Shown here piece by piece: positions 10,496 to 23,244 of a DNA stretch of 64,000 nt. Position 1 is the stretch's first letter; each line of letters opens with the position of its first letter. The translations under genes were made by a program, and so were the position numbers. The notes under the pieces are model-generated. The model did no database searches and was not told the origin of the DNA. It was given only the letters and a program-made list of their open reading frames with translations. This stretch comes from Cryptomeria japonica (Eukaryota > Streptophyta > Pinopsida > Cupressales > Cupressaceae), in contig NC_081414.1 of NCBI RefSeq assembly GCF_030272615.1, positions 305,695,664 through 305,759,663 of the forward strand, given 5' to 3'.

Positions 10496-13439
10496 TTTCT
10501 AACTTAGAAAAAGTAGTTAAAATTCATAACAATACATATTTTAAAATCATCAATCTTAACTCATTCTTTTTCTATATATATTTATTTAGTAATGAAAAAT
10601 AGTACTTGCATAAATGTTTTCTTTTGTTTAAGTAATTTGTATTCCCTTTAATTGGAGATTTAAGACTTCAAGCATTTTGTGCAGTTCTCCTCACAAAGCT
10701 TCCCATTGTTGCTACATTTGTAACATTACCTAGCCCATATTAAAATGATGCTTTTATTTTATCTCTAGTTCTAGTAGAATTTTAATTTAGTCCTTAGAAT
10801 GCCCCTATGATAGAATCCAATTTTATTCATGAGTTAAAATTTGAAAAACAAAAACAATCTGAGACACATTTCAAACTCATGAATTTCACTTCAGTTCTTG
10901 AGGTCATTTAATTTAACTTCTTTATTCATTTCCTTTTTTTTTACATTGCCTATTCTCTATTAATTCATGCATCTAAGTCCTCAATCTTTGACCTTTATTT
11001 GATTTTTGTGCTTATACTCTTTATTCAAACCCTATTCATTTGGTTTCATTGTGCAAACATTTTTCACCATTCAAATTCTTTTTAGCCACATGTTTAACTT
11101 GTTTTTTCCCATGATATATGCCATATAACCGTTTAATTAGTATAAACTTAAGTTCTATAAATGTACTCATCTAAAATTCTCAAGTTTTTGCACTAAAACT
11201 TTCATGTAGAATCAAGCTATAGGAAATTGTATTTAATATAATGTTCATATATATGATTCAAACCTTTCAAGTTTAACTTCCTCTCAAGATGTCCTCTAAG
11301 CTAATAAAAATGGGTATTTATTTTGTCACTTCTTTGTACCCAATGTGCCACATTTGGTGGTTCTAGGACCATGTATATTAAATTATAGAAGCCCCTCCTT
11401 CTAAGTTTCCTTGAGTTCTACATGTTTATCCTTATCCCCTCTCAACTTCAACCATGTGCACATCATTATAATATTAGTTCTAATTTCATTATTAGCATGT
11501 TTTTAAATAACCTATCAAAGATATATCCTCTTCATACCACAATCTTGCTTGAGATCTATTTAATCATTTACATATAATTTATTGATATCTATTTGGTCAC
11601 TTCTATTGGCCACGTTTATTTTATAACCTTCAACAAGTGTTCACATGCTCCATTTCCTTCCTTTTCATGTGGTCATTGATGATGTATCTTCTTAGATCAA
11701 TCATTAATCAATTATCATCCTTTAGGACTTGTCATTTATCCTAACCCCAATCATGGTGTTATGAGTTCATTTAATAATTTAATCATGTACAAGAAACTAT
11801 TTGATGGAATTCCATGTGATCCCTTATACAATATTTTCTTATATGGTGTTACACATTTCATTCGTGACATGTAATATATTGGATCTTACATGCTTATTTT
11901 TTTAATCTCAAACTCTTATTTGGGAACATATGTATACCATATTAAGCTCATCAAGTCTCACCTTTATCACCATTTTAAAATAATGTGTCTCCTTAGATCT
12001 ACATTTGTTGACAAATTTCTTGATCCCACCACTTTCTATCACTTTAAATGATTTGATGGCACAACTCTTAATACTAAAACCTCTAAAATATCTTTAGAAT
12101 GCACTTGCTAATCGTTTGGTCACATCATCCTTTTTGCGGGCCCTCTATGGAATTATCCCCCTATGACCTTATATCAACATCATCCTTCTATGCACATGTA
12201 AATTGCATGAATTGGTCATTCTACTCACCACCTCATCCTTTTCAGAGCTAATGGTACAACTACAAATCCTACCAGTCCCTAACATCCTTTGTCATTACAC
12301 TAGCCATTTATCTCTTGTACCAATTAATCCATCATGGAGTTTCAACAAACTCCACCTAATACATTGTGTGCTTCCTTTTATGATGTTATCTAGTTCCAAG
12401 AGTATTATCACATGATTCAAATTAGAAAGCTAAACAATCTATCAACATACAAATAATTCACAAAAAATTTATACATTCATTTTTTATTATTTGAAACAAT
12501 ACGAATACAATGACTACAATTTAGTTGGCCTAATCAAAATAAAATGTTCTTCATTACAATCTTTATTTCACCTCCAACCAACCTCAAGCATCTCCCTAAT
12601 GAACTCTCTAAAACATCTAGCACTCCCTGCTCTAAATCTCCACTCTCTTCACTCTATAACACCTATAAAACAAATTTGAATCACTATTTATATGGTGTTT
12701 GGAGAAGTTAAACTATAATAATTGATTCATATTCCCCCCATATTTAATTTACTTGCCAAGAATATATTTTTTCTTGTTTACACAAGCAAATTCAACAAAA
12801 AAATGGTGAGTTTGTCAACTTCTAATTTTTCCTAAAAATGACTATCAGTCAACCCACTCTTCCACAAACCACTTTTTTCTTTTTCCTAATTAGGTTTCCC
12901 TTTAAATGACTTATTCAATTGAGAATTTAAACATTTACAAACTAACGAATTTTCCAAAAATATTTTTTTTCTATCTTTTCCTTTGCGTTTTGATGAGTTG
13001 GCATTAAAATTTCTTCTTCTTCTCTTTTTTGGTGAATATTTTTTTAATGAACTAAGGAGTTCAATAACAAATTCCTTTAATGAAAGAAACGTATTTTACA
13101 AAATACAAATTCTACTAGAAAACACAAGCTTGTTAAATTTTTTTTGGAGAACTATCATTTTGGCAAACTAGATTTTCAATAAACATAAATTTTGTTTTCA
13201 CAAACCCAGTGGTTTAGAAGAGTCTATTTCCAAATGATCTAAATTTCACCAAAATATTTCAAAATTCACCAAATTATAATTATAAAAGCCTATTAATTTC
13301 TTCAACTTATTGATACATTGACTTAGTCCTTGAAACTTGAAAATTTCTTTTCAGGAAAATAATAAAAAGCAAACTAATTAAAACACAACCAAACTAAACA
13401 ATAATTGAAAAAAAAAACCTTATATGTTTTTAATTCATG
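10496..13439 (+). repeat. AT-rich repeat DNA, includes copy of a dispersed non-coding family
   Basis: No gene was seen. From about 11390 to 11770 the sequence runs in the same order as 46020-46380 ('TTTCCTTGAGTTC', then 'ATCTATTTAATCAT', then a 'TAACCTT' / 'TTTAACCT' block, 'TCTTAGA(T/C)' and 'GGTGTTATGAG' / 'GGTATTGTG'). The copies are clearly diverged. A further related phrase, GGCACAACTCTTAA(T/C)AC, occurs at 12058 and near 42716. The family is unnamed to me. Confidence 0.5.
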
Positions 13440-13996
13440 TAGGATTACTCATGAACCTAGATGTGTTGTGTTCCACAACAACGCCCCATTATGGTCTAAA
13501 CAAAATTGGAACCCCTAATTTTTATTTTTGAATTGGCCTTTAAGTGTCCATGAATCTTCAACCAATGGCACATTCCCATGCCTCATAAGTGTTTAAGAAT
13601 TCCTTAAATCCACACTATCTTGACAAGTGGTACAAAATTTACAAAGTAAAATCAAAAGTCCTAGGGCCCCAAACTTCATGCCATGGTGCCTAGAGGCACC
13701 ACATGGCAATTTTTTTACTCTTCTAGACAAGCTAATGATTTGCAATGTTGAGGGGGGGGGGAGAGGTTGACACATGTCATCCTCATAGGCGATGTCCAAT
13801 CTAACTACCAAAAATGACCATCTAGTTTGACCTTGAGATGAAATCATTTTGAATATGATTAAAACAAAAATGCCAAGGCTTAATGCAACTCGATAGGTGA
13901 CCCTGTGGTGTGCAAACCATTTGGCCATGAAAAAATTAGAGCTTGCTAATTCCATGTGCACCCATAGTTTTCTAAAATCACTTTAGAGGCATATGA
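13440..13996 (+). repeat. G1 5' LTR, first part
   Basis: Aligns by eye with about 40500-41010: shared phrases include 'GGTCTAAA(A)CAA', 'AAGTGG(T/C)ACA', 'TAACT(A/G)CCAAA', 'TGACCTTGAG', 'CTAAGGCTT' or 'CAAGGCTT', 'AACTCGATA(G/T)GTGACCCT' and 'CCATGTGCACC'. It stops exactly where N1 begins, and the alignment resumes at 32929. Confidence 0.65.
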
Positions 13997-14842
13997 TGTT
14001 GAACACTACCAAATGTTGAGAGGGGGTTGAATTAGTATATACCAAAACTTGTAGAGATTAAAACAATAAAACCAAAATATTCATTCAATAGATGTGCAAG
14101 AAAGTAAATAGCAAAAGCTGTAAAAGTATCCACACAAGAACACTAGGCTTTTTACATGGAAAACCTAAACTCGGGAAAAAAAAAGGTGAGATTTAACTCA
14201 CAATATATATAACAAGTGTTTACAAAGATTTTAGGCCATGGGCTAGGGAGCTCACTACTCTGGACTTGTAGACTAAGGCTCACTGCCTCAAAGAAAGATA
14301 AAAATGAAAGAATGGCATAAGTGAAGAACACTTCTTTAGGGAAAGATACAAAACATTCATCTAGATACAATAGAAACAAAAGATTGAACTGTATAGGATA
14401 GTGGCATATGTCAATATACAAATAAAAATTCATTGATTAAATCTCACCTGACTTATTCTACACTATGGCACTTTTGGACCTTCGTTTCTCTTTAAACTCG
14501 CATCATGTATCTTTTTATCAACTCCATATTACTCTCATAATAACCCAACTAATCTGCACTATATATATTAACTAGATCAACAATGTTCTTCGTAAGGTTG
14601 GCCTAAAGGTAATATACCATGTATATTTACCATCAGCCCAAAAATGATCCATACACCTTATGCAAGACACACAAAGACATTATATTGAGTAGGCACACCA
14701 TCCAAAATTCTTCCAAAAAGATTCTATGGATATCATACACAACTATATGCAAGAAAATACCTTCTTAATGTGCACAATCATTTAACCTAGACCAAATTTG
14801 AAATAATTGGACCACACAAAAGAAGTTAAGATATTCTAGAAG

Positions 14843-14847
14843 AATGA
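14843..14847 (+). repeat. Left target-site duplication of G2
   Basis: AATGA, repeated at 26929-26933 directly after the other end of G2. Confidence 0.85.
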
Positions 14848-17800
14848 TGTAATACCCACCCTAGCGACTTTTCTTGGCATGGACATTATTTGTTATATTT
14901 GGTCATGTTGGACTCTATATTTCCTTGTTAGAGTAGATGATGAGACATATTTAGTTATATTTGCACCTTTATGGTTCAGTATGTTATCTGATGCATTAGT
15001 GAGTTAGGGGTTTCATTGGTTTATGTACATGATTTCATTATGATAATCTTTTCATATGGCTGCTATATTTTATATTTATTATCTCGAGCTAACAATGCTA
15101 ACCCAACCATGCTTGGAATATATTACTATATGCAATATCTGAAGGATGAGGGGAGGTAGTCGTAGTTACTCTACAGAGACCCACACGATGTCGCACTCCC
15201 CCTCCTTGTTTATCATTTGTATATGGATATATATTTCGGTGATGCAAGATTGCAGGTACTGGGCATCGAGTCCACCTGGCTACATAGGTCTGAGTGTGCC
15301 TCTAAATCCTCGAATGTTGTTGTTGCGAAGATAACACCAAGGTTCCCACAAGTAAACCTATTGGATGTAGGTCTCCTATTTAGGAAAATCACCCTATCTT
15401 GAGGGTTGGGCAATGTCATGTTTATGATGGGTATTGGGTTGAGTATTTTGATTGGTTCGGACTTATATTGTTCGTATTTCTTTTTTATTATTTCTTTGAT
15501 AGGATACCTACACATTAAATGATTTAAGTGGTTTATGTTATGTTGCATTAAAAAGATGAAGCAAAAGTAATATAGATTTATTATGTTATATTTATGAACA
15601 TATATATATATTTGCATATATGGGTGCACACATATATGCCTACATATATATATATTGTATGTATGGGTAAAATAAGATTTGTTTTTTATTAATTCTATAT
15701 ATATATATAAAAGGATAAAATAAAAAGATCGAGGTTTAAAATAATGTTATATTAGTCAATGAGTTTTGAACCTATGACTTCTCTTGTATGAGTCTTGATA
15801 GTTACCATTGAGCTATATGTGTTATTTGAGATTTTTATTAGCTATCTAGTATTTAGTATGCTTATTTACGTGGGGTATCTATTAAATTTTAAATAAACTA
15901 CTATAGTTAGTGTTAATAAATAATATCAACCATAGAGGTTGGAACAGTTGGTTCCCGTAAAACAACCTCTCCAACTATACAAGTTGGTATTATTTATTGA
16001 AGTTTGTATTTTTGGAGAAGCGGGTTGGTATTTTCTAGGAAGGTAATCAGAAGGAATTTGAAAGTTTAGGAGCAGGAAGAGAGATTTGCACAGGAAGAGG
16101 TTGGATTTTTGCTTGTTCTTTCTCAAAGGATTTTCTCCGCAGGAACCAAGGTAGGCCTCATTCTAGGAAGAATCCATGTGGCTTGCTTGTGCTATGCTTG
16201 CATAATTTAAATAAATATTAGATGAAAATTTAAATTTAAAAATCTGAGTGTTATTCTTGAAATACTTTCTTCTGCTTCTTTCTTTGTTTGTGTAAGGGAT
16301 ATGCTTGGCTGGGAAATTCAACCTGAAGAAAATGAGTGTCATGTTGGGAGTAATAACTCTTGTATTTGTTTTAGTTTTATTTTTATAATTTTTAATGGTC
16401 CCAGTTTTGTTAGTTCTGATTTTGTTATTCATAACTTTCACTACAGATATTATTTGTCAAATCACTTTGGTGAGAACATAGAAGTCTAGGCATACTAAAA
16501 CATATTCAAAATTTAGGACAATCCAACGGTTAATTTGAATGTTATGTTCCCTGTCCCGAGACTAATTTTCTGTCAATAAAAAAAATAAAAAATTATTCAT
16601 TGTTTGTGTCACTAGGGCATCAAATATCTTCCTAAAACTAAAACCAAATGATTATAAAATAAATGGATATGAAATAAAAGTCCAAATATTATAATAATCC
16701 ATCATCTTTTAATGATGTAAAATTAATTTATGAACATACTCTTTTACTCAACTCTATCAAAGAGAGTTTTAAATAGTTTTAAGAAAATTTATGTAAACTT
16801 TTACTATAATCTTTGGTTGAGGCTAAAATTAGATATAAATCATTATACTATTTTCTCAAATATATTTCAGTCTTCACTCAAACCATTTATCAAGATAAAT
16901 ATCTATTAAACAACAAGAAACATGGTTCAATTTTAATAGGTTTTTGAGTTGTTCTTTGGGTTGATTTTCCTTCTTAGGGGTTTGGGTGCTTTCTATAGTA
17001 GGTACCTCTATTTTAAAGACTCTAATTCATGTATGTGAGGTGTTCATGATAAAAATAAAATAAAATGTTTTATATATGTTATGTATTGGCCACCTCCTTC
17101 TCATGCTTGATTGTGGCTTTGGGATATGGGTCAAACTCATCCTTATGGTTTGGAGTACATGGGAGAGTACTTGAACTTATATGCTTATTGTATGAGATGA
17201 ATTATTATTATTTTTATTTGATAAATGTTTTGAGTAGGGTAACTAGATACCCTAGGTGGGTGGCTCACTATAGGTTGCCAGGACCCAAAGTGGTTTCTAG
17301 GAGATCCTATGAGTGGGTTTAATTCAAGTGATAACCTTTTTAAAAATGAACTTGGGTTGGGTTGGGATATAACACACTAATACAAGATAAATGATTATTT
17401 TAGTCCATATAGGCTTGTTGGAGTACCATGACCATTGTTATAGGCTAGGTGGATCCTTTTGAGAGGGGACTGCGGTACATGGTAGGTAGGGTGGATCCCA
17501 ACATTAAGGCTGTATGATGACACCCACCTAGTAGGTGTTCTGGTTCTCTCTTTCTCTCTCTTGTGATGTTATTTGATGTTGTTATGTGATATGTGGTTCT
17601 TGTTTATTGTTTTGGGGAAACATGTCTCATGGCCTTAGTATTGCCCTAGTACTTGCGTGGACCTTGGTTTTATATCCTAGCATGGGGGAGTGGACCTTTG
17701 TGGTTCCACGTGGTTAGGTGGTAAATATTTTTCAAGGTGTGCTCGTGATCTCTTTTGATGATGCTTCGTGATCCTTGATTGAAGATGTTGAAGACCTTTA

Positions 17801-18488
17801 TTTTGAGCTAGTACATCCAAATATTGTAAAGATTATTTGTAAGCCATGAATGGCCTCATAATAAACATGCAATTTTATGAAAAGTATTGTAAAAGGGAGG
17901 GTAGTTTATAGGAACTATGATAAGGGATGATTACTTTGTATTTGGAACAATGTTTTAAAAGTTATGTTACCCTTCCTAACCTATCCCTTTATGATTTTAA
18001 TTTGTTGTTATGAAAATTGAGTAGAAGGCATTAATAGAAATTGCAATTGTATTATTATATATGTTGTTATGAAATGAAAAGTATTAATTGTATGGATGTT
18101 GTAAATAATAATCAAGGGGAAAATGATGCAAAGGGTAGTTATTCATTCTATAGTGGGAATGGGATTGTTTTGTACTTTTACTTGGGTCTCAAATGAAATG
18201 ATAAAAGCTTTGTGGCGTATTCAATAGATAGTAAAGTTAATGTGTTGTGAAATATTATATCATGCTCATAATTAAGAAGATAATTGTATGTTTATTTTAT
18301 GCACATTATGTTATGTGTTAAGCTGTTATGTCTTTCAATTATGTTGATGAACATTAAAGGGAACCTATAAGGGCATTAAGTATGTTTACTTTCTAAAGGT
18401 GGTAGATGTATGTTATATTAAAAAAAAATCGTAGCATATTTTGGAACTTTTGTTCTTGTCCTACCAGGTTCCCTGGTGGGGCATGACA
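14848..18488 (+). repeat. G2 5' LTR (3641 bp)
   Basis: Starts TGTAATACCCACC, ends GGGGCATGACA, and is followed three bases later by the primer-binding site. It is nearly identical to 23245-26928. It contains an 84-base palindromic segment at 15915-15998. Open frames on the minus strand inside it (for example 15213-15629) are non-coding by-products. Confidence 0.93.
15915..15998. repeat. 84-base palindromic segment in G2 5' LTR
   Basis: Outer arms AATAAATAATATCAAC and GTTGGTATTATTTATT pair with one mismatch. Inside are CCTCTCCAACTATACAAGTT and AGAGGTTG-type arms that can form further stems. The same segment is in the 3' LTR (24343-24426) with perfect 16-bp outer arms. Confidence 0.8.
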
Positions 18489-18491
18489 ATT

Positions 18492-18503
18492 TGGTATCAG
18501 AGC
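18492..18503 (+). promoter_or_regulatory. Primer-binding site of G2, tRNA-iMet type
   Basis: TGGTATCAGAGC, complementary to the 3' end of plant initiator methionine tRNA, three bases after the 5' LTR end. It primes minus-strand synthesis. Confidence 0.92.
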
Positions 18504-18602
18504 CCTAGGTTGCTACACTGGGAACTCTAGGGTCTATTATGCTTAGTTAGATTATATTTTGCATCTATATATATCCTTTCTTATGTTGTGTTACTCTCCC
18601 AG

Positions 18603-19800
18603 ATGGCCCTTGTTACCCGTAGAGTAGCTAGGGATGGAAGCCAAAACTCTGCCTCTAGGTCTCAGCAAGAGAGTTTCCAAGGTGACCATGAGGGAGAACA
18701 ATCCCAAGATACCCATAGGGAAGAGAGAGATGCAAGTCAGAATAATGAATTTGAATGGGTTCAATTGAGGCGCATGATGGGGGAGATCCTACAGAGGTTA
18801 GATACAATTGAAAATAAAGAAAACCATGAGGAAGGAAATAACTCTCAACATCATGATAGGGAAAGAGATAGGAGCCCTAGGAGACAGACAAGAAGACCAG
18901 ATAGTGATTCTATTGCTCACATGAGGGATTTACTTAGGGCTAAGATACCTCTTTTCTTTGGCAACGACAGAAACTTGGATATTTGATCTTGAAAGATGTT
19001 TCACCATGCACCCTTTTAGTAGCAATGTTAAAGCTAGATGTGCCATTATGCACTTAAGAAAGTTTGCTTAAACATGGTGGCGAATGGAGGAAGAAAAACT
19101 CCAGGTTAGCATAGACACCATTTCTTGGGAATTGTTTTTAGAAAGCTTTAAAGATAGATTCATGTCAGATCAATGGAGATAGGGTAGAGTAGAAGAATTC
19201 CATCACCTAAAGCAAAACAATATGTCGGTTGAAGATTATGAGCAAAAGTTCTATGAACTTAAGCCCTTCTCAGGTTACAAGAAGGATGGACCTATGTTGG
19301 TGCAACATTTTATTAGGGGATTGAATGGCCATATTTCTGGGGATGTAGCGGTCTTTGAACCAAAGAGTCTTCGAGATGCAATAGCCAAAGCCTTTCTGGT
19401 GGAGAGGAATGTTAATTTGGGTTTAGGAGGCCATTCTGACAATCGAGGTAATAGTGTTGGGGCCATCTCTAAGGGGAACCAATATCAAGGGATGTCAAGC
19501 TCTAAGAATCAATAATCAACTCTCAAAGGAGGACATTTCTCACACAAGAAAAAGTCCTAGAATTACAATTAGAGTGGTAGAAAATTTCAATACCAACAAA
19601 ATCGTGGTAATTCTCGCACCCAGTAGAAGTATACCCCTCCACCATCCCAAAATTCTTAGAACATTAATAAAGGGAGTTACCAGCAATCGAGTGCACCATC
19701 TACAAAAAAAATTGTGAGAAACAATGGTTGTTATTCTTGCGGGCAGCATGGGCATATTGTAGTACATTGTCCTCAACGCACCAAGTCCCTCGCAAACCAG
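18603..19800 (+). pseudogene. G2 gag (capsid/nucleocapsid)
   Basis: Start chosen at the ATG at 18603 ('MALVTRRVA'), about 100 bases after the primer site. The N-terminus is Gln/Glu/Arg-rich and disordered. Near 18980 the frame shifts, and the retrotransposon gag domain continues in the frame shared with pol ('ARCAIMHLRKFA', 'TWWRMEEEKL', 'SVEDYEQKFYEL', 'FIRGLNG'). It ends in a CCHC zinc knuckle, CYSCGQHGHIVVHC, at 19729-19770 with all four ligands present. Stops occur near 19069, 19183 and 19513. It would form the virus-like particle and bind the genomic RNA. Confidence 0.9.
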
Positions 19801-20280
19801 AATTAGGCAGCCTTCGAACCCATAGTAGGAAATGCAGGCCAGTCCCATAGAATATTTGCTGCAATAGAGCAAAAGCAAACTGATCACCAAGGCACAGTTA
19901 TTGAAACCATAGGTTCATTAAAGGGTAAAACTATATCTATTTTATTTGATTCTACAGCAACTGATTCCTTCATGTCTCCATCCTTAGTAGAAAAGTGTGG
20001 GCTAGTGACAAAAGGGCAAGGAGTTAAGTGGCAAGTAGAACTAGCCTCTAGGACCAAAATGAGCACAAATTTATGTGTCCAAGAATGTGAATTGGGATTC
20101 GGACCCTTCACTACAAAGGTAGACCTTCATGTAATCCCTCTTGCATCTTATGGGGTTGTTTTAGGTATGGATTGGCTAGAAGAGCATGAATCCAACATAG
20201 AGTGTAGAAAGAAAACTATATATTGTATTGATGATTCTGGTGAGCATAGAGTGATAGTAGGTATTCAGTGACCCATATCT
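19801..20280 (+). pseudogene. G2 aspartic protease domain
   Basis: Same frame as the gag 3' part and RT. The flap/active-site region reads 'ILFDSTATDSF' where chromovirus proteases have DSGA, so the catalytic Asp (codon 19948-19950) is kept but the glycine after Ser is threonine. It is followed by 'LHVIPLASYGVVLGMDWLEE', the typical 'LGMDWL' end of the domain. A stop lies at about 20269. It would cleave the gag-pol polyprotein. Confidence 0.85.
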
Positions 20281-20286
20281 CTCTGT

Positions 20287-21380
20287 ATGATATCTGCAAT
20301 GCAACTCAAGCGATGTATGCGAAAGGGATGTCAAGTTTTTGCAATCTCAGTTAATGATCTTGATGAAGAGGAAAGTAAGGAAGTAACACTTGATCATCCC
20401 TTGCTTCAAGAGTTTGTTGATGTATTTCCTAAGGAAATCCCAAGAATGCCTCCAAAAAGGGATATTGATTTTCGTATAGACTTGGTACCGGGAGCGGAAC
20501 CCATCCCCAAAGCTCCATACTGCATGACTACTCAGGAACTAAGTGAGTTAAAGTTACAATTAGAGGAACTATTGGAAAAGGGTTTTATCAGGCCGAGTGT
20601 ATCACCATGGGGTGCTCCAGTGATTTTTGTGAAGAAGAAGGATGGTTCTCTCAGGCTTTGTATTGACTATCGACAACTCAATAAAGTTACCATTAAGAAT
20701 CGATACCCACTACCCCATATTGATGACTTGTTTGATCAGATGAAAGGGGCAAAGGTATTTTCCAAAATTGACCTTAAGTCAGGATACCACCAGCTAAGGA
20801 TCCTTGAGACCGACATCTATCATACAGCCTTCCATACTCAATATGGCCACTATGAATTCACTGTGGTGCCTTTTGGTCTAACTAATGCTCCTTCGGTATT
20901 CATGAGCCTTATGAATGGAGTATTCAGAACTTACTTGGATAAGTTCATGATAGTTTTCTTAGATGATATATTGGTGTACTCAAAAACAATGGAAGAGCAT
21001 GAACAACATCTACGCCAAGTGTTATAATGCCTACGAGAAAATCAATTATATGCTAATGTTGAGAAATGTGAGTTCTTTCAAACTGAAGTTAAGTATCTTG
21101 GTCACATTATCTCAGGGGAAGGAATATCTATGGACCCAACAAAGATTCAAGCCATAGTAGAATTGCCAACACCCGCTAATGTCTCAGAAGTTCGCAGTTT
21201 CATGGCCCTAGCTAGCTATTATCGACATTTTGTTATGGGTTTTTCCAAGATAGCTCATCTTATCACTTCCTTGCAAAGGAAGGGGAAGAAGTTTTTTTGG
21301 ACCGAAAAATGTGAAGAATCTTTTCAATGTTTAAAGGAGAAGCTAACTAGTGCTCCAATTTTGGCAATACCTAACCCCTC
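20287..21380 (+). pseudogene. G2 reverse transcriptase
   Basis: The open piece 20287-21027 holds the finger and palm: '[18 protein letters not shown]', '[20 protein letters not shown]', '[17 protein letters not shown]', '[10 protein letters not shown]', '[12 protein letters not shown]' and active site '[10 protein letters not shown]' with both aspartates at 20962-20967. A TAA at 21025-21027 interrupts it. The same frame resumes with 'EVKYLGHIIS' and the connection region ('RSFMALASYYRHFV', 'FSKIAHLITSLQ') to about 21380. It converts element RNA to DNA. The catalytic core looks intact apart from the stop. Confidence 0.95.
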
Positions 21381-21387
21381 ATAAGAT

Positions 21388-21760
21388 TTTATGGTCTGCA
21401 CAGATGCTTCCTTGGAAGGCATAGGGGTAGTATTAATGCAGGAAGGTAGAGTTATTGCTTATGAGTCTAGGAAGTTGAAAAGCCTTGAACTCAACTATCC
21501 TACTCATGATTTAGAGTTAGCGGCTGTAGTTCATGCCTTGAACTGATGGAAACATTTCTTGTTAGGACATCGATTTGAACTCCATACAGATCACCGCAAC
21601 CTTCAGTACATATTTACTTAGCCTAATCTCAATGCCAGGCATCGCAGGTGGATGGAATTTTTGTGTGAATATGATTTTGAAGTAAAATACATTCAAGGAA
21701 AAGAAAATATAGTTGCAGATGCCTTGAGCCATAGGAGGCATGAGATGTCAACAGTAATAG
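21388..21760 (+). pseudogene. G2 RNase H domain
   Basis: Continues in the RT frame: '[17 protein letters not shown]' (catalytic Asp codon 21403-21405), '[15 protein letters not shown]' (Glu) and 'LHTDHRNLQYI' (Asp), then 'VKYIQGKENIVADALS'. Stops fall at 21382-21384, 21544-21546 and 21619-21621. The family's catalytic residues remain readable. It degrades RNA in the RNA-DNA hybrid. Confidence 0.9.
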
Positions 21761-21899
21761 TTGAAGTTGATTTGAAGAGTAAGATACTTAATGCACTCCC
21801 ATCAGATGACTGGTATCAAGAGGTCCAATCAGAGATTACTTCAGGCAGAACGCTAAAAGGTAGATATACTAGATATTCAATGGATATTGATGGTCTTCT

Positions 21900-22950
21900 T
21901 AGGTGTATGGGACGTATTTATGTTCCACCCTCTGATGGACTTCAAAGGTTAATTTTAGTGGAAGCCCATCATGCACCTTACTCGGCACATCTTGGTGTCA
22001 AGAAAATGCATGCAGATTTGAGGAAACTCTACTATTGGGCAAGAATGAGGAGAGACATAACAGACTTTGTATCTTGTTTCCTTGAGTGTCAAAGGGTGAA
22101 GGTAGAGCACCAACATCCAGTAGGATATTTACAGTCCCATGCAGTTCCAGAATGGAAATGGGACATCATTTCTATGGATTTCATAGTTGGCTTGCCTACA
22201 TCTTTGTGACGTCGTGATGCCATTATGGTTACCATTGATTGGTTGACTAAGGTCGCTCATTTTTCTCCTCTTAGATCTTCATATACAGCATCTTCAGTAG
22301 CACAAATTTTTGTCAGAGACATTGTTAGATTACATGGAATTCCACGTAAGATTATTTCAGATCGGGATCCAGTGTCACTTCGTCTTTTTAGATAGCCTTG
22401 CAACATGATTTAGGGAGTCAGCTAAACTATAGTATTGCTTACCATCCTGAGATCGATGGTCAGACAGAGCGAGTTAATCAGATTTTGGAGGACATGTTGA
22501 GGATGTATGTGATGGATCGACAGTCCGCTTGGGAGGATTACTTGTATCTAGTCGAGTTTGCATATAACAATGGGTATCACAATTCCATTGGCATGTCACT
22601 ATATCAGGCCTTGTATGGTAGACCTTGTCACACACCCTTGAGTTGGGGTAGATTGGGGGATAGGACACTTCTTGGATCAGAAATGTTACAGGATATGGAA
22701 GTAGAGGTTCACGGTATCAGAGAACATTTGGCAACTGCACAAGATAGACAGAAGAAGTATGCAGATGCTCATAGGGTTGATAGGCAATTCGTAGTTGGTG
22801 ATAGGGTATTTTTGAGGGTCCGCCCTCGTAAGAGCCCAATTCATTATGGAAAAGGTTCTAAGCTAGCACCTAGATTTGTAGGTCAATTTGAGATCCTGGA
22901 GAGGATAGGACCAGTTGCTTATCGACTCGCCCTACTGCCTATCCTTGCAC
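21900..22950 (+). pseudogene. G2 integrase
   Basis: The zinc-finger region reads 'EAHHAPYSAHLGVKKMH' with 'FVSCFLECQRVK', where the usual K-C-L-x-C order is disturbed (Cys then Phe at the expected Cys). Core motifs follow: 'WDIISMDFIVGLP' (D), 'HGIPRKIISDRDP' (D) and 'YHPEIDGQTERVNQ' (E). A TGA at 22207-22209 and a single-base loss near 22373 break the frame; 22398-23033 is the remainder, ending in the GPY/F region ('LAPRFVGQFEILERIGPVAY'). It inserts the cDNA into the genome. The D, D and E positions are present. Confidence 0.92.
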
Positions 22951-22959
22951 ATATTCATG

Positions 22960-23220
22960 ACATATTTCATGTTTCTGTTCTTAGAAAATATATTCTAGAT
23001 TTGACACATGTATTGGATTGGACTTCTTTATAGGTCGTGGACAGGTAGCTGGCTTTGGAGCCAGTATGTATACTACAGTAGCGAACCCTGACCTTGAGGG
23101 GGCGCACCATAGAGTAGGCAAGGGTCCAATGGGACCCAAATGATGAGACTTCAGCTACATGGAAGGATTTCGGGAGACTTAAAGCTACTTACCCCTATTT
23201 GTTTATAGGCTTCCAGGAGT
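22960..23220 (+). pseudogene. G2 C-terminal chromodomain, stop-riddled
   Basis: Directly after integrase, in frame, I read 'HDIFHVSVLRKYI', 'LALEPVCIL', 'RTLTLRGRTIE', 'ARVQWDPNDETSATWKDF' and 'RLKATYPYLF', the usual chromovirus chromodomain. It contains four in-frame TAG codons, each where the family usually has glutamine, which fits CAG to TAG. Chromodomains of these elements guide integration to heterochromatin. Confidence 0.85.
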
Positions 23221-23231
23221 AAGCCTAGTTC

Positions 23232-23244
23232 TAGGGGGGGAGGA
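23232..23244 (+). promoter_or_regulatory. Polypurine tract of G2
   Basis: TAGGGGGGGAGGA directly before the 3' LTR start TGTAATACCC. Confidence 0.9.

Noticed and set aside
15213-15629. 138-codon minus-strand frame in the G2 5' LTR, with a related 147-codon frame in the 3' LTR (23673-24116)
   Set aside because: Both sit inside LTR sequence, run through AT microsatellites and have no domain; they mirror each other only because the LTRs are copies.
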